DNA of 64,000 nt from Facklamia sp. 7083-14-GEN3 (GCF_024742075.1 NZ_JANSGD010000003.1:124001-188000); one strand, 5' to 3'. Positions 51,363 through 61,458 are shown, numbered from the stretch's first letter. Translations and numbers: made by a program. Notes: generated by a model from the letters alone, not told the origin.

Positions 51363-54300
51363 ATGAATAATCGTTTAAAAGTATTGAGTTCTTGTGGGTT
51401 AGCACTTATGATGCTTTCCCAAGCTAATCTTCTGGATGTGCAAGCTCAAGAAACAAAAATAGATCAGGCATTAGCACAACCTTCTACCCAAGAGGATAAG
51501 ACGTTAGTTGTTAATGAAACAAGTGAAGTAGTTGAAACAAGTGAAGTAAATGCAACAAGTGAAGTAGTTGAAACAAGTGAAATAGTTGAAACAAGTGAAG
51601 TAGTTGAAACAAGTGAAGTAGTTGAAACAAGTGAAGTAATTGAAACAAGTGAAACAACTTTAGAGTCAAAAATGAAAGAGCTTTCTGACGAAGAAGCGGA
51701 TAATGAAAAGGCAGATGAGTCAGAAGAAAAAATTAAAATTATTGTTCGTACAAAAAATAAGGCGGCTATTGATCGAGCAAACTACCATAATGAGAAAGAG
51801 TATCAATTAGCAGTCAAAGAAAGTGAATTTGAAGTAAAACAAACAATTAAAGAAATAACTGACTTATTAGCTGGGCAAGGCTTAGCTATTGAAGGTGAGC
51901 AAGAATACTCCGCTTCCTTTACGGGGTTTTCTGCTTTAGCTAATAAGGCTGCAATCGAGCGTCTTAAGACTATGACACAGGTTTTATCAGTTGATGTATC
52001 GCAAAGTTACACACGCCCAGTAGCCGAAACGAATATGGTTAATTCTGGTCCTTTAATTGGAATGGATTTATTAGCTGATTATCAAACAGAATACAAGGGT
52101 GAAAATATTGTTGTATCAGTTATTGATACAGGGTTTGATCCTTATCACCGTGATTTCATTTTAGCTGATGATATTGAAAAACGTTATGATGAAGCAGAAA
52201 TGAATGAAATGATTCAGAAACTAGGCTTACCAGGCAAATGGTATTCTAATAAAATTGCATATGGTTATAATTATGCTGACAATGTAGACACTTTACAGTC
52301 TAAAGATGAGCATGGAAACCACGTAGCTGGTACGATTGGAGCGAATGGTAACCCAGAAGAGGGAGGTGTTCGTGGAATTGCGCCACACGTACAATTACTA
52401 TTAATGAAAGCCTTCTCAGAAGATCAAGTCAACTCAACGGTTTATGAAGATATTTGGATGAAGGCTTTTGATGATTCAGTTAAATTAGGCGCTGATATCA
52501 TTAATATGTCTTTAGGTATGTCAAGTGGATTTAACATTATGGGAGATACTCCAATGGCTAAGGCTGTTCAAAACGCACGCGACAAAGGAATTCTTCCGAT
52601 GATTGCAGCAGGTAATGACCGTAATGCTACTTGGGGAACAGATTATACACAATTAGGTAAGAACCCTGATAATGGTACAATGGGATATCCAGCAAGTGTT
52701 GATCCTTCAATGTCTATTGCTTCATTTGATAACATAAAAGAGATGAAGCGTTACGTTGAAGCTATTATAGAAGGAGAAGAAAACCAATATTTTGCAGGTT
52801 CATTTACTTTCCCAGAAGGAGAAAATGAGAAACCACTTCCTTTAGTTGAATTTGGTAAAGGAAACGAAGAAGACTACAAACCTTATGAAGACAATGGCAA
52901 AGTGGATCTTACAGGAAAAATAGTGCTAGTTCAACGGGGGGATGCTTCATTTAATGAGAAGTATCAGCTAGCTAGAGAACGAAATGCAGCAGGATTAATT
53001 ATCTACGATAACGTGGAAAGTCCTTATACAATGGAAATGACAGGTTTAGAAAATTTAGATATTCCAATCATGTTTGTGACTAAGGAGTCAGGACAGAAGT
53101 TAAAGGAAATCGCAAATTCTAATCAAGAGGCTCTGTTCAAAATTTCTAAAGAATTGCAAGCTTTTGATACTTTCACAGCAGGTAATCTTAGCGAGTTCTC
53201 TTCTTGGGGACCTTCTACTGATTTGCTATTAAAACCAGACATCGCAGGACCAGGCGGTTTCATCTATAGTTTAATGAGTGACGATCGTTATCAGACTATG
53301 TCTGGAACATCGATGGCTACACCTCATTTATCAGGTATGGCTGCTCTTGTTATGCAAAGACTTTATGATGAAGGTATTTTAGTTCGTGATGGTAAGGAAA
53401 AAGATCCATTACAAGATGACTTAACAATGTTGATTTTAATGAATACAGCGATTCCGAAGTTGAATACACTTAAAGAGAATGCTTCTTACTACACCCCAAT
53501 TCAACAAGGTGCAGGTCTTGCTAATATCAAAAAAGCCTTAGATAATCTTGTGACAGTTGTGGCAACTAATGAGACTGATACAAAAGAAGACGGTAAACTT
53601 GAAATAAAAGAAGTTCAAGATGAGTTTGCTGCCAACTTAAAACTAAAAAATTATGGTAAAGAAGATCAGACCTATACGGTTTCTTATGTCTTATTAAAAG
53701 ATAAGATTAATGAAGAAGGTCGTTATACAGAAACAACTGAAACTGTTAAAGAAGAAAGTTTAGGAGAAATTACTGTTAAAGTTGGTCAAACAGCTACAAT
53801 GGAACAACTCATTTCAACTATGGGTATTGATCAAAATCAATATGTCCAAGGATACTTCTTCTTCAAGCCAGTTGATTCTCAAGCTACTGAGTTATCCTTA
53901 CCTTTCTTCGGCTTCAAAGGTGAGTGGGACAAATTACCGATTATTGACGAAATGATTGATTTCGCTGATTCTAAAGATGTCAACTTCTTACCAATTGAAT
54001 ACGATAATGGAGGTGTCGATAAAACAGCCTTTGTTCGTAAGCGTTTAGAACAAGGATGGGATTACTTTAATGCATGGCGAGTTGAAGATGATAAGGTAAT
54101 CTTTGTGAATAGTAATGAGAAAGATGGCTTTGAAAATAAAGTAACGCCTAAATTAGCTTTCCTACGTGATGCAGTCGATGTGACTTTCCATGTGGAAAAT
54201 GCTGCAGGTGAAAAAATTAGAGATCTTTCAATCATCAATCGTATGTATAAAGTGGCTCGTTTATATCAAGATCAATATCTATTCTTACAAGATCCTTGGG

Positions 54301-56240
54301 GAACTGGTTGGGACTTTACCGATACCTTTGGTGAAAAAGTAGATGAAGGCGAATATTATTATGTAATTGAAGCACAGATTGATGCGCCAGATGCTGAAAG
54401 ACAGCGTTATGAGTATAAGTTTGTTCTAGATAATAGTAATGCTATGTTACAAGCTGAGCGTGACAAAAATAAAGTAACTTTATCGGTTGAAGATAACTTA
54501 TCAGGAATTTTTGCTGTTGAGGTTTATAGTGGCGATCAATTTGTATCTTGGCAAGAAGTTAATAAATATGATAATCCACAACTTCTAAATGAAACATTTA
54601 CAATTAATCTAGAAGAAGGTTTTGAAGATAAAGATTTAGATATTTGGGTATATGATAATGCTCGAAATATTAAACAATATCGCTTGTTAGCCGATGGTAC
54701 TTTAGAAGAAGTCGAAAGAGGATCTGATAATAATCCAGGAGAAGAACCAGAAAAAGAACCAGAAGAAGAGATAACTGAAGAGAACAAAGCTTATGGTGAG
54801 TCTCCAAGCAATCCAGAAGAATATATTGCAGAAGAAGGATTAGATACAACTGACTTACCATCAATTGTTACTAACAGTCCTTGGTACTTCCAACCATATG
54901 GTGAGTATGCAGAATTCATTGACCTTTCAGGTGAAATTTCAAATTATAATGAAGTTCATTATTTAGAGTATCGTGTGACTGATGAAGATGGAAATGTTAT
55001 TGTAGAAGCTCAACCAGTGGCCTTTGAAGAAGTAGATGGTATGATCTACTTTAAGGAAAATATATCTACTGAGAAGTTAACTGAAAATAAAGTCTACAGT
55101 ATTGAAATGATTGCTTATGTTAAGAGTCCTAATGATAAATTAGTTAAGCAGCAAGTTGCTCAAAGAATTAGACGAGATATAGAAGCGCCAGAACTTAACG
55201 TTAATCAAGTCTTTGGTCCAGATGAAGATTTATTATATTTTGAGATTAAATTCAGTGATAACATGAATTATGTTGAACTATGGGCTGATAATGACATGAT
55301 AGGTCGCGTCGATAAGACGTTCGATTCACTAATAAATCCTATTCCAGTTGAAGGAAAAGTTTTATATACTATTCCAAAAGCTAAATTAGGAAAAGAATTG
55401 ACCTTTACTGTTTATGATGACTTTGGTAATGAAAGTGAAACGACAACTATCCCTGTTCAATTGAGAGAGCTAAAAGCTATTCCGTTTAAAGTTGTGGAAC
55501 GTTTTAATGCAGATCTAGCTGTAGGTGAAATGAAAGTTGTTCAAGAAGGTCAAGAAGGAAAAGCGAATATCGATGAAGATGGTGAATTAGTTACTCTTAA
55601 AGACGCGACTGATAAAGTTGTGGAATATGGTCCAATAGAAATTGATTTTGAAACGGATAAAAAACAAGATTCTTATTTATTAGAAGGTATCGAATTAACT
55701 ATTCAAGATGGAATGAAAGGATTAATTAATCCTTTAAATAGCAAAGTTATTCGACCATCCCAAACTAAAATTATTTTAGTAGGTACTAAGAAAGATAAGA
55801 ATCAATTAATGCCGGAAGAACCATCCAGTCCTAACAATCCGTCAAAACCAGAAGAAATAACAAAATTTAAAACTTATCTTGAAATTCTTAAACGTAAATT
55901 AAAGAATATCGAAGATTACCGTAAGCCTAATGAGTTGAATATTGAGAAGCTTCAAGCATTAGTGGATGCAATTGAAGCAAGTAATCTTGACGATTTAACA
56001 AATGATCAATTAGTAAAATTGCATCGTCTTTTTATGAGCTATTCTAATCAACTAAAAATTAAACATGGTTCTACCCCTCAAAAAGGAGAAAGCTTTGAAA
56101 GAAATCATACTGTTGAAGGAGCTAGTGTATTGCCTGAAACTGGAGAAATTACTCATCACGCTTATCCTATAATAGCAACTGTCCTATCCTTGTTAGGATT
56201 AGGTAGTCTAGCTTATTCTAAGAAAAAAATAAAAGATTAA
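51363..56240 (+). CDS. LPXTG-anchored subtilisin-like (S8) cell-envelope protease
   Basis: 1625 residues from ATG 51363 (AGGGGGAA upstream). Order: signal peptide (~1-30, ending VQAQE), ETSEVV repeat linker (~51-98), inhibitor-I9-like propeptide, then an S8 catalytic domain with Asp in VIDTG (~255), His in DEHGNHVAG (~317) and Ser in SGTSMATPH (~650). A protease-associated (PA) insert (LVQRGDASF region) lies before the Ser. Fn3-like/C5a-peptidase-type beta domains follow, then a helical stalk and sorting signal LPETG (1590-1594) with hydrophobic segment and KKKIKD tail. Expected to be sortase-anchored and to cut host or milk-type proteins; closest in layout to C5a peptidase/lactocepin. Substrate unknown. 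Own promoter and terminators. Confidence 0.93.
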   Translation: MNNRLKVLSSCGLALMMLSQANLLDVQAQETKIDQALAQPSTQEDKTLVVNETSEVVETSEVNATSEVVETSEIVETSEVVETSEVVETSEVIETSETTLESKMKELSDEEADNEKADESEEKIKIIVRTKNKAAIDRANYHNEKEYQLAVKESEFEVKQTIKEITDLLAGQGLAIEGEQEYSASFTGFSALANKAAIERLKTMTQVLSVDVSQSYTRPVAETNMVNSGPLIGMDLLADYQTEYKGENIVVSVIDTGFDPYHRDFILADDIEKRYDEAEMNEMIQKLGLPGKWYSNKIAYGYNYADNVDTLQSKDEHGNHVAGTIGANGNPEEGGVRGIAPHVQLLLMKAFSEDQVNSTVYEDIWMKAFDDSVKLGADIINMSLGMSSGFNIMGDTPMAKAVQNARDKGILPMIAAGNDRNATWGTDYTQLGKNPDNGTMGYPASVDPSMSIASFDNIKEMKRYVEAIIEGEENQYFAGSFTFPEGENEKPLPLVEFGKGNEEDYKPYEDNGKVDLTGKIVLVQRGDASFNEKYQLARERNAAGLIIYDNVESPYTMEMTGLENLDIPIMFVTKESGQKLKEIANSNQEALFKISKELQAFDTFTAGNLSEFSSWGPSTDLLLKPDIAGPGGFIYSLMSDDRYQTMSGTSMATPHLSGMAALVMQRLYDEGILVRDGKEKDPLQDDLTMLILMNTAIPKLNTLKENASYYTPIQQGAGLANIKKALDNLVTVVATNETDTKEDGKLEIKEVQDEFAANLKLKNYGKEDQTYTVSYVLLKDKINEEGRYTETTETVKEESLGEITVKVGQTATMEQLISTMGIDQNQYVQGYFFFKPVDSQATELSLPFFGFKGEWDKLPIIDEMIDFADSKDVNFLPIEYDNGGVDKTAFVRKRLEQGWDYFNAWRVEDDKVIFVNSNEKDGFENKVTPKLAFLRDAVDVTFHVENAAGEKIRDLSIINRMYKVARLYQDQYLFLQDPWGTGWDFTDTFGEKVDEGEYYYVIEAQIDAPDAERQRYEYKFVLDNSNAMLQAERDKNKVTLSVEDNLSGIFAVEVYSGDQFVSWQEVNKYDNPQLLNETFTINLEEGFEDKDLDIWVYDNARNIKQYRLLADGTLEEVERGSDNNPGEEPEKEPEEEITEENKAYGESPSNPEEYIAEEGLDTTDLPSIVTNSPWYFQPYGEYAEFIDLSGEISNYNEVHYLEYRVTDEDGNVIVEAQPVAFEEVDGMIYFKENISTEKLTENKVYSIEMIAYVKSPNDKLVKQQVAQRIRRDIEAPELNVNQVFGPDEDLLYFEIKFSDNMNYVELWADNDMIGRVDKTFDSLINPIPVEGKVLYTIPKAKLGKELTFTVYDDFGNESETTTIPVQLRELKAIPFKVVERFNADLAVGEMKVVQEGQEGKANIDEDGELVTLKDATDKVVEYGPIEIDFETDKKQDSYLLEGIELTIQDGMKGLINPLNSKVIRPSQTKIILVGTKKDKNQLMPEEPSSPNNPSKPEEITKFKTYLEILKRKLKNIEDYRKPNELNIEKLQALVDAIEASNLDDLTNDQLVKLHRLFMSYSNQLKIKHGSTPQKGESFERNHTVEGASVLPETGEITHHAYPIIATVLSLLGLGSLAYSKKKIKD
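51513..51656. repeat. 18-bp tandem repeat in the protease gene
   Basis: Eight contiguous 18-bp units (consensus gttgaaacaagtgaagta), encoding VETSEV-type hexapeptides. Units 2, 5, 6 and 7 are identical; units 1, 3, 4 and 8 differ at a few positions. Confidence 0.95.
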
Positions 56241-56256
56241 TAGCTTATTAGTTTTT

Positions 56257-56288
56257 CTCTCTCATTCATATGAATGAGAGAGTTTTTT
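56257..56288 (+). terminator. Intrinsic terminator after the protease gene
   Basis: CTCTCTCATTCA / TGAATGAGAGAG, perfect 12-bp stem, then six T. Confidence 0.94.
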
Positions 56289-56362
56289 ATCAGACATTCA
56301 TTAGCCTTTATAATAAAGAGAAGAATGTCTATAATTAAAATAAGATGGAAAGGAGTGGGAGT

Positions 56363-57145
56363 TTGCCACGCTACGTAGCTAAAGTTCAATATGATGGTAG
56401 TCTCTATCATGGCTATCAAATTCAAAAAAATGGCATATCCATTCAAGAGAAGATTGAGAATGCCTTACTTCTAATTGCGAAGAAAAGCCCAGAAGACCCT
56501 ATTAAAATCACTGGTTCAGGTCGAACAGATGCGGGAGTCCATGCTCTGGGACAAGTGATTCATTTTGATTATCCTGATTTAATTCCAGCTGTTAATCTTA
56601 TGCGTGCTCTTAATTCTATTCTTGAAAAAGACATTCGTATTATTCAATGTAAGCAAACTAAAGCAGATTTTCATGCACGTTATCATGCTATTGGAAAGTC
56701 TTATCGCTATCGCGTGGATACACAGCGTTTTCCCGATCCTTTTAAACGAAATTTCACCACTCACCATGGTTATCCTTTTGAAATTGAGCGCATTCAAAAA
56801 GGACTGGCTTATTTGCAAGGAGAACACGATTTTACTAGTTTTTGTTCGACTAAAACAGATAAAGAGAATAAAGTGCGAAACCTATATGAAGTGAAGGCTT
56901 ATATAGATAGCTCTAATCATGAGTTAGTATTTGATTTCAAAGGTAATGGATTTTTGTACAATATGATTCGTATTATTGTGGGAACATCGCTTCAAATAGG
57001 GGATGGTCTTAAAGAGCCTGAAGAGATGCAACGTCTTTTGAGAGTAAAAGACCGCAATCAGGCAGGTCCTACAGCTCCTCCTCAAGGCCTTTATCTGATG
57101 CATGTTGAATATGAGGAGGATCCTTTTGAAGCAGATAGTGAATAA
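56363..57145 (+). CDS. truA: tRNA pseudouridine(38-40) synthase TruA
   Basis: Makes pseudouridine at positions 38-40 of the anticodon arm. 260 residues from TTG 56363, preceded by AAAGGAGTGGGAG; ATG 56345 lies before the RBS. Catalytic Asp in GSGRTDAGVHALGQ; C-terminal FLYNMIRIIVGT. The next gene starts inside its 3' end. Confidence 0.95.
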   Translation: MPRYVAKVQYDGSLYHGYQIQKNGISIQEKIENALLLIAKKSPEDPIKITGSGRTDAGVHALGQVIHFDYPDLIPAVNLMRALNSILEKDIRIIQCKQTKADFHARYHAIGKSYRYRVDTQRFPDPFKRNFTTHHGYPFEIERIQKGLAYLQGEHDFTSFCSTKTDKENKVRNLYEVKAYIDSSNHELVFDFKGNGFLYNMIRIIVGTSLQIGDGLKEPEEMQRLLRVKDRNQAGPTAPPQGLYLMHVEYEEDPFEADSE

Positions 57146-57659
57146 ATCTAACTGGCGAATTCGCCGCGTAGAATTAAAAGACATCGAAAAGCTTCAAGCC
57201 ATTTACGATCAAGCTCGTCAATTTCAATTAGCCACGGGCAACCTCAATCAATGGATTGAAGGTTATCCTGGTAACGCAGTCATTTTAGATGATTATCATT
57301 CCACCTATTCTTACTTAGTGGAAGATAAGATAGAGGGGAAAATTTTAGCAATAATGGCTTTGATACCAGGTGAAGATCCTACTTATAAAAGAATTCAAGG
57401 GCAGTGGCTAAATGACGAAGAGTATGTAACCATACATCGTCTAGCCGCTTTACCATCAGCAAAAGGGAGTGGACAAGCATTATTAGAATGGGCTATGGCT
57501 CATTATTCGAATATCAGAATTGATACACACGAGGCAAATCGACCAATGAAACATATTTTAGAAAAGCTGGGTTTTACATTTTGTGGCATTATCCATTTAG
57601 AAAATGGCGACCCACGAGACGCTTACCAATACTATAGAAAGAAGGGAAATGCATGTTAA
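57126..57659 (+). CDS. GNAT-family N-acetyltransferase
   Basis: 177 residues if it starts at TTG 57126 (GAGGAGGA at 57113-57120, inside truA). GTG 57138 is an alternative. GNAT signs: RIRRVELKDIEKLQAIYDQA at the start, core IHRLAALPSAKGSGQALLEWA (acetyl-CoA loop) and LEKLGFTFCGII near the end. Substrate unknown. Overlaps truA by 20 bp and the PPK2 gene by 7 bp, so the three are coupled. Confidence 0.85.
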   Translation: MKQIVNKSNWRIRRVELKDIEKLQAIYDQARQFQLATGNLNQWIEGYPGNAVILDDYHSTYSYLVEDKIEGKILAIMALIPGEDPTYKRIQGQWLNDEEYVTIHRLAALPSAKGSGQALLEWAMAHYSNIRIDTHEANRPMKHILEKLGFTFCGIIHLENGDPRDAYQYYRKKGNAC

Positions 57660-59119
57660 AAGACTTTGATTTTGATAATGTTGACCAACGTTTTGATAAT
57701 TATAAAAGATCGGAATTGGGTGAACGTCTTGATCAACTGCAGCGAACAGTTAAGGGACTCAAGATTCCGGTTTTAATTCTAATTGATGGCTGGGAATCAG
57801 CAGGTAAAGGATATGTTATAAACGATTTAACGCGTGAATTAGATCCGCGTTATGTGAGAGTGGAAGTTTTTGATAAGGCCAATCAAATGGAAAAAGCGCA
57901 TCCTTCCGTTTGGCGCTTTTGGCAAAAAATCCCTTCCAATCAAGAAATAGTTGTCTATGATCGTTCTTTTTACTATCAAGTCTTCAATCATGATCAAAAA
58001 AATGACGAAAAATTAGAGCAACGCGTTCGCGAATTAACAGAGCTAGATAGTACTTTGATAAATAACGGTATGATCGTCGTTAAGTTTTTCTTAAATATAA
58101 CCGAAAAAACGCAAAAAAAACGCATAAAAAAACTTGAAGAGACAATTGAGGGTAAGCGCCTCTTAACTAAGGTAGACTATGAACAAAATAAAAATTACCA
58201 AGACCATCAAGAATGGTTCGAAAAGATTCTTACCCAAACTAATAAGAAGTTATCACCTTGGCATATTGTAGCAGCTGAGGATAAAAAATATGCTTCTAAA
58301 ATGGTTTTAGGAACTGTGATTGATGAAATCCATCGGGGAATAGAACGGATTGTTCAATGGCGGACACGGGATGAAGCTATTAAAAGAGATTACAATCAGA
58401 TTTACGATGTGCTTGATAAATTTGACTTAAGTAAGAGTCTATCAAACGATGATTATCATGAGGAGTTGGATCATTTACAAGAGAAAGCAGCTAAATTAGT
58501 TTATCAGTGCTATGATCAGAAAATCCCAATTGTTTTAGCTTTCGAAGGAATGGATGCAGCTGGAAAAGGCGGTGCAATCAAGCGATTGACTCGTCACATT
58601 GATCCACGCTCTTATAAAATATTTGGAATTAACGCACCGGACCCTATTGAGGAAAAATTTCATTATTTATGGCGTTTTCAAAGAGAAATGCCTGAAGATG
58701 GTCAGATGGTTATTTTTGACCGTTCTTGGTATGGGCGTGTCTTAGTCGAAAGGGTTGAAAACTTCACTCCTGAAAGAGACTGGGAACGTGCCTATGAAGA
58801 AATCAATCAAATGGAAAGAACATTATCTGAACATGGTACCGCTATTATGAAATTTTTCTTATATATAGATAGCCAAGAACAATATGAAAGGTTTGAAGAT
58901 CGGGTAGAAGACCCAACTAAAAACTATAAAATAACAGCTGAAGACTGGCGCAATCGTGAGAAAATGCCGCAATATTTAGAGGCGATGAACGAAATGTTGG
59001 TTCGAACGGATACCGATTATGCTCCTTGGTATATTATAGCAAGCAATGATAAACGCTATGCACGTATTCAAGTGTTGAAGCATTTTATAGCACACCTAGA
59101 AAAGATTTTAGACAAATAA
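57653..59119 (+). CDS. Two-domain PPK2 polyphosphate:AMP phosphotransferase
   Basis: 488 residues made of two tandem PPK2 domains, each with a P-loop: GWESAGKGYVIN (~46-57) and GMDAAGKGGAIK (~302-313), each followed by a DRSFY or DRSWYGR lid/Walker B segment. Two-domain PPK2 proteins (PAP type) phosphorylate AMP to ADP with polyphosphate; ADP or GDP use cannot be excluded. Cytoplasmic. GGAAGGGAA upstream within the GNAT gene. Confidence 0.9.
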   Translation: MLKDFDFDNVDQRFDNYKRSELGERLDQLQRTVKGLKIPVLILIDGWESAGKGYVINDLTRELDPRYVRVEVFDKANQMEKAHPSVWRFWQKIPSNQEIVVYDRSFYYQVFNHDQKNDEKLEQRVRELTELDSTLINNGMIVVKFFLNITEKTQKKRIKKLEETIEGKRLLTKVDYEQNKNYQDHQEWFEKILTQTNKKLSPWHIVAAEDKKYASKMVLGTVIDEIHRGIERIVQWRTRDEAIKRDYNQIYDVLDKFDLSKSLSNDDYHEELDHLQEKAAKLVYQCYDQKIPIVLAFEGMDAAGKGGAIKRLTRHIDPRSYKIFGINAPDPIEEKFHYLWRFQREMPEDGQMVIFDRSWYGRVLVERVENFTPERDWERAYEEINQMERTLSEHGTAIMKFFLYIDSQEQYERFEDRVEDPTKNYKITAEDWRNREKMPQYLEAMNEMLVRTDTDYAPWYIIASNDKRYARIQVLKHFIAHLEKILDK

Positions 59120-59121
59120 AA

Positions 59122-59151
59122 AAAACAGCTCTTAAAGAGCTGCTTTTTTTT
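59122..59151. terminator. Terminator between converging PPK2 and U32 genes
   Basis: AAAACAGCTCTT / AAGAGCTG-C-TTTT with T-run; the A-run on the left makes it usable in both directions. It overlaps the final codons of the minus-strand gene. Confidence 0.88.
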
Positions 59152-60394
59152 ATTTTAAGTGTTTACGAAGCATATCATGCTTAGCAACAGGTCGACTGAC
59201 TTTCATGGTAACAATTTGCATAGCGTGAGGAGCTACTTCGATTTCTGCTCCTGTGTCGTCCCACATTTGGTCTAATTTTTCTTGATGACTGCGCATGCCA
59301 GGACCATAAAACTCAATGGTTTCACCGACTTTAAAGTTATTGCGTTGTTGAATTGTAGCAATTGTGGTATCAGGATCGTAATCTAGCACTTCTCCGATAA
59401 ATGAGTACTCTGGACGACGACGACGTTTACCAAAAAGTTGCTCTTTTTCACTAGGAGCGTCGTAATAAAAGCCAGTTGAAAGCTCACGTTGAGCAATTTT
59501 CCATAGTTCATCAGACCATTCTTTTTTTACTTCATAATTTTCAGGGTCATCAAAGAAACTGTCGATGGCTTTACGATAAACATTAACAACTGTTGAAATG
59601 TAATGAATAGATTTCATGCGACCTTCAATCTTAAGTGAATCAATCCCTGCCTCAATGATTTCAGGAATATGATCTAACATTCCCATATCGACTGCTGACA
59701 TAGAAAAAGGTTCTTTAATGCCGGGTTCACCAGCACCAACCATTACTTTCTGATCAAGTTCTGGTAATTCGAATAAGCCATAGTGCCAACGACAAGATTG
59801 ACAACAACCTCCTCTGTTGGCATCACGATTAGCCATATGGTTGGAAAGAGTACAACGACCTGAATAAGAAATGCACATAGCACCATGGATAAAGGCTTCA
59901 ATTTCTACATCGGTGTTGGCACGAATTTCTTTAATTTCTGCCATTGAAACTTCGCGTCCTAAAACACAACGTGTCAAACCAGCTTCTTGCCAAAAGTTTA
60001 AGGTTTCATAATTGACAGCGGATTGTTGGGTGGAAAGGTGAATGTCTAGTCCTGGAGCCTCACTGGCACAAATTTGCATAAGGGCCGGATCAGATACGAT
60101 GACAGCGTCAATGCCAATATCCCTTACTTGACGGAAAAAATCACCGGCACCTCGCTCATCGTTTTCATGAGTGACCATATTGGCAGCTACATATACCTTT
60201 GCATCTCGTTCGTGGGCAAAAGCGACTCCTTCAGCCATATCTTCAAAAGAAAAATTGCCGGCTCTTTTACGAAGACCATAATCATTACCGCCAATATAAA
60301 CAGCATCGGCACCATAATGGATAGCGGTTTTTAACTTTTCAAGCGTTCCTGCTGGTGCTAATAATTCTGGTTTTTTAAAGTTTAAGTTTTTCAT
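59150..60394 (-). CDS. U32-family protein, TrhP2/YrrO-like
   Basis: 414 residues. N-terminal TIM-like half with KPELLAPAGTLEKLKTAI, the U32 signature EAFIHGAMCISYSGRCTLSN, and a Cys-rich GGCCQSCRW segment likely holding an Fe-S cluster. In Bacillus the YrrN/YrrO pair (TrhP1/TrhP2) is needed for prephenate-dependent 5-hydroxyuridine at tRNA position 34. Older annotations call it a collagenase; that is not supported. Begins 9 bp after the partner gene. Confidence 0.9.
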   Translation of the reverse strand: MKNLNFKKPELLAPAGTLEKLKTAIHYGADAVYIGGNDYGLRKRAGNFSFEDMAEGVAFAHERDAKVYVAANMVTHENDERGAGDFFRQVRDIGIDAVIVSDPALMQICASEAPGLDIHLSTQQSAVNYETLNFWQEAGLTRCVLGREVSMAEIKEIRANTDVEIEAFIHGAMCISYSGRCTLSNHMANRDANRGGCCQSCRWHYGLFELPELDQKVMVGAGEPGIKEPFSMSAVDMGMLDHIPEIIEAGIDSLKIEGRMKSIHYISTVVNVYRKAIDSFFDDPENYEVKKEWSDELWKIAQRELSTGFYYDAPSEKEQLFGKRRRRPEYSFIGEVLDYDPDTTIATIQQRNNFKVGETIEFYGPGMRSHQEKLDQMWDDTGAEIEVAPHAMQIVTMKVSRPVAKHDMLRKHLK

Positions 60395-60403
60395 AAGCGC
60401 CTC

Positions 60404-61324
60404 CTATTGTACCTGGTCTGCTTCGTATAAGAAGAAACCTGTACCCAATTCCCGGTTTTTAGTGTGATATTGTTCAACTGCTGCACGATGTAGTTTTAGT
60501 CCTTCTAAAGTGACTTGGTCTTGTTCAATTAATTCCTTCACACGGACAAAATGTCTCGCTATTTGTTTGAACTCTTCTTCGGGTGTGAACAATCCATCTA
60601 AGTACCAATGTGTTTGTTTTGTACTCGCTAAATCGGGTAAATATTCAATTAAATTTAAATCTTTATTGGCAAAAATATGTGTACCGTGTTGGTCGGTGTA
60701 GATGGAGTAATGGCTATCCTTCTTGTTTGGCTCAGACAAGAAGAGGTCGCGGTCAGTCAACTCCTCAACATCCTTATGAATGTAGTTAAAATAATTATTC
60801 AACAAACGCCTGCGGCTTTGGTGTATACATGTAGAGCCGTAGACTTGATAGATTAGTGGGATTTGACTTTCAGCTAACATATCTTTTAATTCAACAAAGG
60901 GCACTTCGCTTGCGACAAAAGCTCGCTTTGCACCATATTTAGCCCAAAAATTCACTTGACCGGATGAGGTCATTAAAACAGAAGCATTATAAATATACGG
61001 TATGTATAGTTTCTCATCTTTAAGAATTTGAATGAGACCTGTATCGCCAACCATAATTTGATCAGCACCTATTTCTTTAATCTTTTTTAAGAAAGATCGT
61101 GCTTGTTTAATTTGCTCGTTATGCAAAATAGCATTCATAGCAATAATGACTTCTTTTTTGTTATGGTGGGCATACTCAATTATTTCCTTCATTTCATCAA
61201 AAGAGAAGTAAGCAGGTAAGCGTAAGCCAAACACTTCCTCACCGATAACAATTTGATCGATCCCAAGATCGATTAGTTTTTTAGCTTGTCCTATCGATTC
61301 AGCTGTTGCAATCAACTTGATCAT
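60404..61324 (-). CDS. U32-family protein, TrhP1/YrrN-like
   Basis: 306 residues, the shorter upstream partner. It has U32 fold features (ELKDMLAESQIPLIYQVYGST with a CIHQSRR segment) but fewer Cys than TrhP2. It starts at 61324 with AAGAAGGG upstream. Co-transcribed with the longer U32 gene; a joint role in tRNA wobble hydroxylation is inferred from Bacillus. Confidence 0.87.
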   Translation of the reverse strand: MIKLIATAESIGQAKKLIDLGIDQIVIGEEVFGLRLPAYFSFDEMKEIIEYAHHNKKEVIIAMNAILHNEQIKQARSFLKKIKEIGADQIMVGDTGLIQILKDEKLYIPYIYNASVLMTSSGQVNFWAKYGAKRAFVASEVPFVELKDMLAESQIPLIYQVYGSTCIHQSRRRLLNNYFNYIHKDVEELTDRDLFLSEPNKKDSHYSIYTDQHGTHIFANKDLNLIEYLPDLASTKQTHWYLDGLFTPEEEFKQIARHFVRVKELIEQDQVTLEGLKLHRAAVEQYHTKNRELGTGFFLYEADQVQ

Positions 61325-61364
61325 TAGAACCCTTCTTTCTAATCGTTATTTTATTCACCTATCA

Positions 61365-61393
61365 ATTATATACGAGTAAGCTAAGATAATAAA
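61365..61393 (-). promoter_or_regulatory. Putative promoter of the U32 pair
   Basis: Minus strand TATAAT (61365-61370) with a weak TTTATT 17 bp upstream (61388-61393), 40 bp before the start codon. Confidence 0.45.
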
Positions 61394-61458
61394 CAGCATT
61401 TTGGAACATAGTAACTTTTTCACAAATCAAATAATATTGGAAACGTACCCAAAATTCA

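Noticed and set aside
51513-51656. CRISPR-like array
   Set aside because: Repeats are contiguous with no spacers and encode protein in frame.
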